A stretch of 64,000 nucleotides of DNA, from NCBI GenBank assembly GCA_035549075.1, contig DASZRT010000087.1:1-64000 (forward strand), written 5' to 3'. Of this stretch, positions 41,300 to 50,000 are shown piece by piece; the first letter of the stretch is position 1; every line of letters starts with the position of its first letter. The notes under the pieces are model-generated. The model searched no databases. It saw only the letters and a program-made list of their open reading frames with translations, and was not told the origin of the DNA. The DNA is from DASZFV01 sp035549075. Lineage in GTDB: Bacteria; Myxococcota_A; Polyangia; Fen-1088. The translations under genes were made by a program, and so were the position numbers.

Positions 41300-41654
41300 C
41301 GCCTGGAAACACGCGGCGGAGCCGTTCGAGATCGTGCAGGTCGCTCGAGTAGATGATGTCGCCGCGGGACGCGGCGGAAGCCACGACGATGGCGTCAACG
41401 AGGGTCGCTCCAGGTACCGTTCCCATGGCCTCACCAGCGATCTGCGCCAGGCGGAGCGTCAGCGGTTCCACATCGACCGAATCGAGGATGGCCTTCCGGA
41501 TGTCCGTGGGTCCGCGCCACCACTCGGCGACGACATCGGCGGGAACGGTGATCGGCTGGTCCCGCTCCCGCGCGCGTTCGAGGACCTGGCGCATCCGGAG
41601 CTTACGTCGCTCGAGAGCGATCAAGGCACCCGTGTCGAAGGTCAGCCCCGTCAT
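41280..41654 (-). CDS. vapC: PIN-domain toxin (VapC family)
   Basis: A 124-residue PIN-domain ribonuclease of the VapC type. The acidic residues are present: Asp in TFDTGALIALERR near residue 6, Asp/Glu in the central PADVVAEWWRG, and Asp in TLVDAIVVASA. Its start overlaps the end of the antitoxin gene by four bases. The 3' end overlaps the convergent membrane protein gene by 20 bases. Confidence 0.85.
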   Translation of the reverse strand: MTGLTFDTGALIALERRKLRMRQVLERARERDQPITVPADVVAEWWRGPTDIRKAILDSVDVEPLTLRLAQIAGEAMGTVPGATLVDAIVVASAASRGDIIYSSDLHDLERLRRVFPGVRILWA

Positions 41655-41932
41655 GCAGCCCGCGCTCGTGACGCCTTCTTCGTATTCGCGGCATGTCCAG
41701 CCTGCTCCGCGTCGATCGCGCCCGCGGCGTCGGCCGTCAGGGTCGGGCCACCCAGCAGGTCAATCAGGCGCGTGCGGGCGGCGCGCTGCCGAATCAATCG
41801 AGCGGCCTCCGAAAATGCGGCGGATAGATTGCCGCGATAGGACTCGCGCGCTCGACGCTTCAGGACTGCCAGGTCGGCCTTGTCGATGGAGATGCTGACC
41901 TTGACCGTCTTACCCGATCGCCTGGTCGCCAT
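41651..41932 (-). CDS. vapB: RHH/CopG-like antitoxin of the VapBC pair
   Basis: A 93-residue protein. The first half resembles a ribbon-helix-helix protein (VKVSISIDKADLAVLKRRAR), and the C-terminal half would bind the toxin. It overlaps the PIN-domain gene by four bases in the usual antitoxin-toxin order. The ATG at 41932 is preceded by a 12-bp palindrome. The family is not certain but the position is. Confidence 0.75.
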   Translation of the reverse strand: MATRRSGKTVKVSISIDKADLAVLKRRARESYRGNLSAAFSEAARLIRQRAARTRLIDLLGGPTLTADAAGAIDAEQAGHAANTKKASRARAA

Positions 41933-41936
41933 GGTC

Positions 41937-41948
41937 CTACCATGGTAG
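41937..41948. promoter_or_regulatory. Candidate autoregulatory palindrome of the vapBC-like pair
   Basis: CTACCATGGTAG is a perfect 12-bp palindrome five bases upstream of the antitoxin start. CCATGG is repeated at the start codon itself (41929-41934). RHH antitoxins commonly bind such sites to repress their own operon. Confidence 0.5.
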
Positions 41949-42012
41949 TACACGCCGCGCGTCGTGGCGACTCGCGCGCTCCCCATCTGGGCCGGTCGTG
42001 ATAAGGAGACGC

Positions 42013-42892
42013 GTGGTCGTCGCTGACCTCATCGCCACGTTCTCCGAGAAGATCCGCCAGCGCGGGGTGACTTACTTCGTGTCCGACACGGTTCGGATTC
42101 GCGAGAGCACGCCCGCCCTGATTCGCGCGTCCGTGCGCGGGAGCGGTCGTCGCGCCCGAGCTGCCGCCGAAGCACGAGGAGACGATCCTTTGCGAGCTCG
42201 AGGCGCCGCAGCGCTCCCTCTACAACGAGCTGCGCGACCACTACCGGGCGAGCCTGCTCGGCAAGCTCAAGAACGGCCCCGCGTCGCTCGGCAAGTCGAA
42301 GATCCTCGTGCTCGAAGCGCTGCTGCGTCTGCGACAGGCTTCGTGTCACCCCGGACTCATTGACAAGCGCCGCGCGCGCGAGGCCTCCGCGAAGCTCGAC
42401 GTCTTGCTCCCGCGCCTCGACGAGGTGCGCGCCGAGGGGCACAAGGCGCTCGTCTTCTCGCAGTTCACGAGCTTTCTGGCGATCCTCCGCGCGCGCCTCG
42501 ACGCCGCAAAAATTCCGTACCAGTACCTGGACGGCGACGTCGAGGATCGCGCAGCACGCGTCGTCCGCCTCCAGGAAGATCCGGACCAGTCGCTCTTCCT
42601 CATCAGCCTGCAGGCCGGCGGCGTCGGCCTGAACCTCACCGCCGCCGACTACGTCTTCATCCTCGACCCGTGATGGAACCCAGCCGTCGAAGCGCAGGCC
42701 GTCGATCGCGCTCACCGCATCGGCCAGAGCAAGCGCGTCTTCGTCTACCGCCTTCTCTGCCGCGATACCGTCGAGGAGAAGGTCGCCGCGCTCCAGGAGG
42801 CAAAGCGCGGCCTCGCCGAATCGATCATCAACGCCTCGCAGAGCCTCGTGCGGGACCTCGACCGTGAGACCCTCGAGATGCTGCTCTCGTGA
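42013..42892 (+). pseudogene. Decayed SNF2-family helicase (internal deletion, frameshift and nonsense codon)
   Basis: Two parts of an SNF2/HepA-type helicase survive. The first about 45 codons from GTG 42013 (after AAGGAG) resemble the start of SWIM-containing SNF2 proteins (ATFSEKIRQRGVTYFVSD). Near 42147 the reading frame shifts and the sequence jumps to the C-terminal helicase lobe (APELPPKHEETILCELEAPQ, then KALVFSQFTSFL and LISLQAGGVGLNLTAADYV). Directly after that comes DP-stop-WNPAVE, where family members have DPWWNPAVE: a Trp codon has become TGA (42671-42673). The frame then continues intact to the natural end (AHRIGQSKRVFVYRLL) at 42892. About 2 kb in the middle is missing. Confidence 0.8.
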
Positions 42893-42963
42893 TTTCAGGC
42901 CTCCGCGCCTCGAGTCGGAGGCGCCGGTTTACGATCGCGTCGGCAAGATCATTCAGGATTCTG

Positions 42964-43038
42964 CGACCCCAGCGGGATTCGAACCCGCGTTCTTGCCTTG
43001 AAAGGGCAACGTCCTAGGCCGGGCTAGACGATGGGGTC
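42964..43038 (-). tRNA. tRNA-Glu(TTC)
   Basis: The minus strand folds as a standard tRNA. The acceptor stem GACCCCA pairs with TGGGGTC, and the TpsiC arm contains GGTTCGAATCC. The seven-base anticodon loop CTTTCAA carries UUC, which reads GAA. The 3' CCA is not encoded. It lies just past the decayed helicase. Confidence 0.93.
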
Positions 43039-43163
43039 CCGGTGAAGGGGGCTCAGTCTATGGATCGAGATCGAAAGCGCAAGCCTTCGACGCATGGCGC
43101 GTGGATTGCTCCGTTTTCGAGCATGACCTTCATGCGGTCGGCTGCCGGACGGGCGCGGAGCGC

Positions 43164-43191
43164 TTGCGCGGATCTCCTGTCGGTCTATACT
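43164..43191 (+). promoter_or_regulatory. Sigma-70-type promoter for the gene at 43219
   Basis: TTGCGC (43164-43169), a 16-base spacer and TATACT (43186-43191) give a good vegetative promoter. The transcript would begin about 20 bases before the ATG. Confidence 0.5.
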
Positions 43192-43218
43192 GAACAAGTT
43201 ATCAGGTCCTGGTGAACC

Positions 43219-43629
43219 ATGGGCAAGACGCTTTCACTGCTCGCTCGGCTACCTCGGCTCGAGGCCGACGGCGTCACGCACCGTCGGGATTGCGAGTGCG
43301 TTCGGTGCGACGCGGGCTATCGGCCGACGGAGCGGGAACGGACGGAGGCGCGGCGGCGCCTGGGGCTCAAGCGGGCGCGGGAGCAGGCGGAGCGCGATCT
43401 CGCGCGCAGAGAGGAACGACAGCGGATGCAGCAGGCGATGGTGGACTTGTTCGTCGACGGGCAGGTGAAGGCGGCGAACGATCAGGTGCAGGCTTTGCGC
43501 GAAGCGCGCGCGCGTGCGGACGACGACCAGCGGCTCGCTCAGCTGTGGGAGCTTCGCCGCGCAGGGTATTCGCTGCGCGACGCGATCGAGGAGATCGAGC
43601 GCCGCGCGGCGCTCTCCTCGACGGGGTGA
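43219..43629 (+). CDS. Hypothetical charged helical protein
   Basis: A 136-residue protein rich in Arg, Glu, Gln and Ala, likely one long helix or coiled coil in the centre (ARRRLGLKRAREQAERDLAR onwards). A CECVRCDAG motif near residue 26 might bind zinc. The C-terminal part (LRRAGYSLRDAIEEIERRA) resembles the end of small DNA- or protein-binding helices. No family is recognised. It sits between two tRNA genes read from the other strand. Confidence 0.65.
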   Translation: MGKTLSLLARLPRLEADGVTHRRDCECVRCDAGYRPTERERTEARRRLGLKRAREQAERDLARREERQRMQQAMVDLFVDGQVKAANDQVQALREARARADDDQRLAQLWELRRAGYSLRDAIEEIERRAALSSTG

Positions 43630-43635
43630 CGAAAG

Positions 43636-43708
43636 TGGGCCCAGCAGGGTTCGAACCTGCGGCCTACGGATTAAAAGTCCGCAGCTCTGCCAGCTGAGCT
43701 ATGGGCCC
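43636..43708 (-). tRNA. tRNA-Lys(TTT)
   Basis: The minus strand folds into a tRNA with acceptor GGGCCCA/TGGGCCC, D-arm AGCTCAGCTGGCAGAGC, anticodon loop CTTTTAA (anticodon UUU) and TpsiC arm GGTTCGAACC. The discriminator is A and CCA is not encoded. It lies seven bases beyond the end of the hypothetical gene. Confidence 0.94.
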
Positions 43709-43766
43709 GGCAGAAGTACGGGCGATTTCTCGCGCACCGGCGGTGATCCGTCAAGGCAATCGCGGC

Positions 43767-43795
43767 TTGGCCTCGATCGCCGCCGGCGATACAAT
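43767..43795 (+). promoter_or_regulatory. Promoter of the RiPP operon, probably leaderless
   Basis: TTGGCC (43767-43772), a 17-base spacer and TACAAT (43790-43795) form a good promoter. The start site would fall at about 43802-43803, two or three bases before the ATG at 43805, and no Shine-Dalgarno sequence is visible. Confidence 0.5.
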
Positions 43796-43804
43796 CGCCG
43801 CGCG

Positions 43805-44110
43805 ATGAAAGTTCCTCGACGCGCCGACGGGTATGTCAGCCGGCTCTTCGACCAGGAGACGGTCGTGGTTCCGGTGCGAGCGGGGGTGGCGAATCTCGAG
43901 ACGATCTTCACCATGAACGGGGTCGGCTCGACGATCTGGGCGCACATCGACGGGAAGGCTTCGGCGGCGGACTTGGCGCGGGCGGTGGTCGCGGAGTACG
44001 CGGTGGGCGAGGCGGAGGCGGAGGCGGACGTCGCGGAGTTCGTCGAGCTTTTGGTCTCGAAAGGGCTCGTCGTCGTCGAAGGTCGGCTGGACGTGGGGGC
44101 CGGGGGATGA
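43805..44110 (+). CDS. PqqD-like RiPP recognition element (RRE) protein
   Basis: A 101-residue winged-helix protein of the PqqD family, the stand-alone RRE that binds leader peptides and delivers them to the maturing enzyme. The typical pattern is visible: a first beta hairpin (ETVVVPVRAGVANLETIFTM), then NGVGSTIWAHIDG and a third helix (VAEFVELLVSKGLVVVE). Its TGA overlaps the ATG of the radical SAM gene. It begins an operon of at least four overlapping genes. Confidence 0.87.
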   Translation: MKVPRRADGYVSRLFDQETVVVPVRAGVANLETIFTMNGVGSTIWAHIDGKASAADLARAVVAEYAVGEAEAEADVAEFVELLVSKGLVVVEGRLDVGAGG

Positions 44111-45384
44111 AGGCCGAGGCGCTGGACTACGGCGCCTTCAGCCGGGCGCTGCACGTTCGGGCGCGCGGGCGGCGGCTGCCAGTCAACGGCTCGATCGAGG
44201 TCACGCACCGGTGCCCGCTCGCGTGCGCGCACTGTTACAACAACCTCCCGGTCGGCGACGCCGAGGCGCGCAAGCGCGAGCTGTCGAAGGACGAGCTCTG
44301 CCGCATCATCGACGAGCTCGCGGACGCGGGCGGGCTTTGGCTGCTGTTCACGGGCGGCGAGATCTTCGCGCGCGCGGACTTCCTCGACATCTACAAGCAC
44401 GCCAAGTCGCGCGGCTTCCTCGTCACCCTGTTCACGAACGGCACGCAGATCACCGAAGCCATCGCCGACACGCTGGTCGAGTGGCCGCCGTTCTCGATCG
44501 AGATCACCCTGTACGGCGCGACGCGCGAGACGTACGAGCGGCTCACGCGCGTCGAGGGCTCGTTCGATCGCTGCATGCGCGGGATTCGGCTTCTGAAAGA
44601 GCGCGGGCTGCCGCTCACGCTGAAGACGGTCGCCGTCACGATCAACCGGCACGAGGTCGGCGACATGCAGCGCCTCGCCGACGCGCTGGGCGTGGGCTTC
44701 AAGTTCGACGGGATGATCAACGCGCGCATCGACTGCTCGCACCGCCCGCTCGAGGTGCGGCTCTCGCCGGGCGAGATGGTGCAGCTCGATCTCGAAGATC
44801 CCGTGCGCGCGGCGGAGTGGGCGAATTTGCTCTCGCGGCGCGCGGCGACGCCGCCGCCCAAGAACGACACCGTCTATCACTGCGGCGGCGGCACGAGCGC
44901 GTTCGCGATCGATCCCGAGGGCAAGCTGAGCATCTGCGTGCTCTCGCACCAAGATGCGTTCGATCTGCGCGCGGCCGGCTTCGCCGAGGCGTGGGAGGAC
45001 TTGGCGAAGGTGCGGGCGCGGCCGGCGACGCGCGCCACGAAGTGCACGAGCTGCGGCATCCGCGAGATCTGTTCGACGTGCGCGGCGACGGCCGAGCTCG
45101 AGCACGGCGACGCCGAGACGCCCGTCGACTACTTCTGCGAGGTGGCGCACCTGCGCGCGCTCGGCGTGGGGCACACGCCGCCCGCGCACGGCGACTGCGC
45201 CTTCTGCGAGGGCGGCGCCGAGCACGCGCGCCTGCTCGAGGAGCTGGGGGCGGTCCAGCGCGGCATGCGCAGCGGACGGCGCCACCTCGCCGTCGTGCCC
45301 GAAAGCGCGACGGCGTTGCGCTCGGGATGTGGCAGCGGCGGGTGCGGCAACTGCGGCGGGGACACGATCGGAGGACAGCCATGA
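44107..45384 (+). CDS. Radical SAM/SPASM RiPP-maturing enzyme
   Basis: A 425-residue radical SAM protein. The cluster motif CPLACAHC has Cys 36, 40 and 43 in the canonical Cx3Cx2C spacing, followed by FTGGEIFARADFLDIY. The SPASM-type C-terminal domain has Cys residues in VYHCGGGTSAFAIDPEGKLSICV and CTSCGIREICSTCAATAELE (each quoted in part). Beyond it a 60-residue tail carries CAFC and a terminal Cys cluster (GCGSGGCGNCGG), which is unusual. Such enzymes install thioether or carbon-carbon crosslinks in ribosomal peptides. The stop overlaps the precursor start. Confidence 0.88.
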   Translation: MKAEALDYGAFSRALHVRARGRRLPVNGSIEVTHRCPLACAHCYNNLPVGDAEARKRELSKDELCRIIDELADAGGLWLLFTGGEIFARADFLDIYKHAKSRGFLVTLFTNGTQITEAIADTLVEWPPFSIEITLYGATRETYERLTRVEGSFDRCMRGIRLLKERGLPLTLKTVAVTINRHEVGDMQRLADALGVGFKFDGMINARIDCSHRPLEVRLSPGEMVQLDLEDPVRAAEWANLLSRRAATPPPKNDTVYHCGGGTSAFAIDPEGKLSICVLSHQDAFDLRAAGFAEAWEDLAKVRARPATRATKCTSCGIREICSTCAATAELEHGDAETPVDYFCEVAHLRALGVGHTPPAHGDCAFCEGGAEHARLLEELGAVQRGMRSGRRHLAVVPESATALRSGCGSGGCGNCGGDTIGGQP

Positions 45385-45554
45385 GCGCGGACGACCCAAC
45401 GCCCGAGAAGAAGCCGTACCAGAAGCCGACGCTCTCGGAGGTCGCGCTCCGCCCCGAAGAGGCCGTGCTCGGCAACTGCAAGACATTGTCGATCTCGGGA
45501 CCGGCGATGCCCGACTGCACGTACGCGGGCGGCTGCGCGGCCCCGGGTTCGTGA
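45381..45554 (+). CDS. Putative RiPP precursor peptide (YxxPxL leader)
   Basis: A 57-residue peptide preceded by GGAGG six bases before its ATG. The leader has KKPYQKPTL, matching the YxxPxL motif (Tyr13, Pro16, Leu18) that lasso-peptide RREs recognise, then LRPEEAVLGNCK. The following core contains three Cys (33, 46, 52) with Gly, Ser and Pro. Its ATG overlaps the radical SAM stop and its own stop overlaps the next GTG, so it is coupled on both sides. It is the natural substrate candidate for the PqqD/radical SAM pair. Function and modification are inferred. Confidence 0.7.
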   Translation: MSADDPTPEKKPYQKPTLSEVALRPEEAVLGNCKTLSISGPAMPDCTYAGGCAAPGS

Positions 45555-46444
45555 GCGCGGGCTTCTCGCTCTCGGGCTTCTCACTGGCCATCGCGGGCCT
45601 TCGCCTCGACGTCACGGCCGATGACGATTTGCCGATCGCGCCCGAAGGCTCGGCGCGCAAGTTCGTCGTCGAGCCGGACGGCTCGCCGCCGACGGCGCGG
45701 CTGCACGCACGCTGGGGCGATCCGCGCGTGCCCGACGCGCCCGTCGGGTTCGATTCGGGCAAAGGGCTTTGGCGCCTCTACCACACGGCGAACGGACCCG
45801 AGATCGTCTTCACGTCGCCGATGCTGGGCGAGGCGCCGTACCAGACGGCGTCGTTCAGCGACGATTTTCGCCGCGGCCTCGTGACGCTCCGGCGCGCGCC
45901 GTTCGCCGATCGGGGGGCGATCTACCCGCTGCACTACCCGCTCGACGAGGTGTTCATGGTGCATCTGCTCGCGCGCGGGTTGGGCGTCGAGCTGCACGGC
46001 GCGGCGGTCGTGCTGCCCGACGGGCGCGGGTGGCTCTTCGTGGGCGAGTCGGGCGCGGGGAAGACGACGCTCGCGCGGCTGTGGCGCGTGGCGCCGGGCA
46101 TGACGGTGCTGAGCGACGAGCGCGTCGTCGTGCGCGCCGACGACGAGGGCGGCTTGTCGTTGTACGGAACACCCTGGCACGGCGACGGTCACATCGCGGA
46201 GCCGGGCCGCGCGCGGCTCGATCGCGTCTTCTTCCTGCGCCACGGCGAGCGCAATGCGCTCACGCCCGTCGAGGGCGGCGCCGCGGTCGCGCGGCTCTTC
46301 GCGTGCGGCTTCACGCCGTTCCACGACGCGGCTGGGCTCGACTTCAGCTTGGAGTTGCTCGGGCGCGTCGTCCGCGCGTGCCGTTGCGCCGAGCTGTCGT
46401 TCGTTCCGCGCGCCGACGTGGTGCCGTTTCTCCTGGGATCCTGA
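45551..46444 (+). CDS. HPr kinase-like protein of the RiPP operon
   Basis: A 297-residue protein whose C-terminal half resembles the HPr kinase/phosphorylase core. It has GVELHGAAVVL, the P-loop GESGAGKTTLARL near residue 164 and a VLSDERVVV strand. The N-terminal half is of the uncharacterised type found with RiPP loci. In lasso clusters such kinases phosphorylate the precursor's C-terminal Ser; the precursor here ends in Ser57. The GTG overlaps the precursor stop. Confidence 0.8.
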   Translation: MSAGFSLSGFSLAIAGLRLDVTADDDLPIAPEGSARKFVVEPDGSPPTARLHARWGDPRVPDAPVGFDSGKGLWRLYHTANGPEIVFTSPMLGEAPYQTASFSDDFRRGLVTLRRAPFADRGAIYPLHYPLDEVFMVHLLARGLGVELHGAAVVLPDGRGWLFVGESGAGKTTLARLWRVAPGMTVLSDERVVVRADDEGGLSLYGTPWHGDGHIAEPGRARLDRVFFLRHGERNALTPVEGGAAVARLFACGFTPFHDAAGLDFSLELLGRVVRACRCAELSFVPRADVVPFLLGS

Positions 46445-46529
46445 GCGCGCGTCAGAGACCCGACGCACCGGCGAAAATACGTCGTCAAGATGCCGTCGCG
46501 CCCACCGATGGGACTCGAGAGGAATCTCG

Positions 46530-46979
46530 GTGTCTCTCCCCTCGTTCAGCGCCGTCGCCGAGAGTTTGCTCGCGGCGGGGGTGAGCATCCGCTTCCGCGC
46601 GGGCGGTCGCAGCATGAGGCCGGCTCTGCGCGACGGCGATCATCTGACGGTCGCGCCGATCGCGGCGCGCGACGTTCGTGTGGGCGACGTCGTGCTGTGC
46701 ACGATGCCACGTGGGCCGGTCGCGCACCGCGTGCGCGCGATCGACGCGGCGGTCGAGGGTGTGGCGCGATTTGTTCTTCGCGGGGACGCGGCGATGGCGC
46801 CGGATCGGCCGGCGGCTGGGCCGCAGATTTGGGGGCGCGTGGTTCGGGCGGAGCGGGACGGGCGTGCTTTTCCGGTCGGCGGGGTTTTGAGGCGGCGGGT
46901 GGCGCTCGTGAAAGTGCGGCTGCGCGAGGCGATCGCAGAAGCGCGGGCGTTCGCGGTCGCCCGCCCGGCGACGCGCTGA
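46530..46979 (+). CDS. S24/S26 family signal-peptidase-like protein
   Basis: A 149-residue protein of the S24/S26 peptidase fold. It has the FRAGGRSMRPALRDGDHL segment, where Ser is the nucleophile, then VAHRVRAID and VLRGDAAMAPD. The catalytic Lys expected in S26 is not clear; His in VAHRV may be the alternative. The N-terminus is weakly hydrophobic. The GTG at 46530 has AGAGG upstream. It lies 85 bases after the kinase gene in the same direction and likely belongs to the RiPP operon, for leader removal. Confidence 0.7.
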   Translation: MSLPSFSAVAESLLAAGVSIRFRAGGRSMRPALRDGDHLTVAPIAARDVRVGDVVLCTMPRGPVAHRVRAIDAAVEGVARFVLRGDAAMAPDRPAAGPQIWGRVVRAERDGRAFPVGGVLRRRVALVKVRLREAIAEARAFAVARPATR

Positions 46980-47010
46980 CCGAGGCAGACCCTCTCCCGG
47001 CGCAGAGCTT

Positions 47011-50000
47011 CTAGCGACGGCGACGGCGTGCGAGCGCCAGGCCGAGCGCGATGCCGATGAGCGAGATCGGTGCGCGTGAGCCGTGCGCGGCGATGGTGCA
47101 CCCTCCTGCTTCGGGCGCGGCGTCGATGGGCGCGGCGGCGCTCGTGGTCGCGATGGGGGACGGCGCCGCGGAGCCTGCGGCGACGGCTTCGGCGGGCGAC
47201 TGCGCGGTGGGCTTGCTGCCGCACGCACCAGCCGACGTGGGCGCGATGGGGCCGTAGAGCTCGCTCGCGAGATCGAACGACACGTCTTCGATCCAATAAC
47301 GGCGACCCGCATCGGCCGAGCCGGGATCGACGATCGAGTAAGCGTGGCCGCCGCCGCCCGACAGGCCCGCGGCCTCGATGAGGCTCGGGTTGAGCTGGAC
47401 GCGCGCGCCGTTCACCTCGCGGTAGACGTTGAAGCCGAGCGTGTCGATCTCGTAGCCCGTGCGCCACGTGACGGTCGTGCCGTCGCAGCCTTCGCTCGCG
47501 TCCATGGCGACGAGCTCGGTCACGGTGAACGAGCTGCCCGCGATCTCGCCGGCCGCGCCCGTCGTGTACGTGTAGAAGGTCGACGGCGACAGCTGGTTGT
47601 TGTAGTCGGTCGTGATCCAGTCGATCGTGCGCGCCGTGTTCGACATGCGGTACTCGTCGACGGTCGCCGCGAGGAACTCCTCGGCCGTCGTCGTGTAGTT
47701 GTCCTGCACCCAGCGGCCCTCGCGGCCCATGTTGCGCGTGTCGTTCGTGAACGAGCCCGACGAGATCGTCACCGTGTTGATGAGGTTGGCGTCGACGTAG
47801 AGGCTGAGCGACGTCCCGCTGTGCGTCGCCGACACGTAGTGCCACGTGCCCGTCGCGATCGACGTCGACGTGAAGACGTCGTTGAGGCCGCCGTTGCTGT
47901 CGTCGCGCGCGAGGATCATGAGCATGTTGGCCGTCGTCGTCTTGCCGTCGCGGCCCACCATGAAGTCGATGACCTGGTTCGAGCTCGTGCTGCTGCGGAA
48001 CGACCAGAGGGCACCGGCGCTGTCGGACGTGTTGAGCCAGGCCGACAGCGTGAAGGACCCGCCGCTCGCGACGTCGAGCGACGTGCCCGAGTTGGTCGCG
48101 ATGTAGCCCGTCGAACCGTCGAACGTCACGCCGGCGCCGATGCGCGCGCTCGACGCCTGCGTGACGGTACCGTTGGGCGTGCCGTTGTTGGCGTTCGACG
48201 TCGAGTCGGTCATGGCGCCCGAGCCCGACGGCGTCTGGTTGAGGTGCCACACGCCTTTGAAGCTCGAATTCCACGTCGACGTGATCTGCTCCGTCGTCGT
48301 CGAAATCGCCTTGTTGCCCATGAGGAGGCGGATCTGCGTGTTGCCGGTGTTGGTCTGCGCGTTGAGCCCGGGGACGTTGACCCACGCGATGATGGTTCCG
48401 GTCGTCGGGTCGTAGCTCTCGATCTCGTGGGCGAGCGTGCACTCGGTCGGGCCGCCGCAGACCGTCGCGTCGAAGCCCTGGAACGCGATGTCGTAGGGTT
48501 TCGTCGCCGTCGTCGCGCGCAGGCGGCCGCCGTTGGCGAGCGACTTCAGGCTCGGGTCGGTGACGCTGAAGAGGATGGGGTAGTTCGAGAGCGTCGTCGG
48601 CGACGTCGCCGTGCCGACCTTCGTGCGATCGATCGTGATGATCTTGTAATAGTCGAAGCGGCCGAGCTTGCACGTGCTGGGCGAGCCCGTGCAGACGTAG
48701 GTCGACTCGACGGTGCACGTCGACGAGCAGCCGTCGCCGTTCGTGAGGTTGCCGTCATCGCACGCCTCGGTGCCCGCGACGACGCCGTCGCTGCAGAACG
48801 TCGTGCACACGTTGGGCGTCGCCGTGTTGCACGTGTAGCCGGTCTCGGTCGTGCAGGTCGACGAGCAGCCGTCGCCGCTGACGATGTTGCCGTCGTCGCA
48901 GGACTCGCCCGCGATGCGCGTGCCGTCGCCGCACGACGCGAGCGCCTCGGCGCCCAGGCTGAAGGTCGAGGCGGGCGTGCCCTGCGTGTTGTAGTCGGTC
49001 GTGATCCAGTCGATCGAACGGATCGTCTTCGAGATGCGGAGCTCGTCGAAGCTGCCGGCGAGATAGCGCTGGTCGGTCGTGCCGTAGCTCGCGGCGACCC
49101 AGTTGCCCTCTCGACCGATGTTCTGGTAGTTGCCCGTCGAGCCCGTCGTGATCGTCCCGGCGGCGGCCGAGCCCGTGCCCAAGCCGGCCAGCGCGCCATC
49201 GAGATACACCGTGACGGTGCTCGTGCTGCGGGTGACGACGATGTTGTGCCACGCACCGTCGCTGACGGTCGTCGTGCCGACGTACTCGGCGTAGGGGGTG
49301 CCGCCCGCGTCGGAGCGAATGAGCACCGTGAGCTTGCCCGCGGCCGTCGTGCCGCCGTCGTAGCCGATGTTGATGTCGATCACCGGGTTGCCGGCGCCGT
49401 TGTCACGCTGCGAGAAGATCGGGCCCGACGAATCCGTCGTGTTGAACCACGCCGAGTAGGTGAACGTGTCGGTCGCCGTGTAGTTGAACTTCGTCGAGCG
49501 GTAGTCGAGGTAGCCGTCGCCCGTCGTGCCGGTCGTCGCGACGCCCGAGCCGATCTTGCCGGTCGTCGTCGCGGGCGTCGTCGTGCCGCCGTAGGCGGCG
49601 TTCGCGGGTGTCGACGTCGAGTCGGACTGCGGCGACGTCGCCTGGTTGAGGTGCCACACGCCCTGGAAGCTCGTGTCCCAAGTGCCGGTCGCGTTCTGCG
49701 TGGGCGTCGTGACGCTCGCGTCGCCGTACTTGACGTAGATGACGGTGTTCGACGTCGCCGACACCGTCTTGAGCGCGGGGATCTGCACCCAAGCGATCAC
49801 GTGGCCCGTCGCCGCCGTGTAGCTCTCGATCTCGTAGTTGAACGTGCACGTCGACGGGCCGCCGCACGTCGTCGTGTCGGCGCCCTGGAAGCTGATGTCA
49901 TAGCCGTTGAGGTTCGTGACGTGGCCCGTGGTCGCGAGCGCGGAGTCGGTGATGTCGAGCAGCAGCGGGTAGTTCGTGAGCGTCGTGGGCGCGCCCGTCG

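Noticed and set aside
42893..43218. Integration (att) site or island border at the tRNA genes
   Set aside because: No integrase and no direct repeat of a tRNA end was found in the window.
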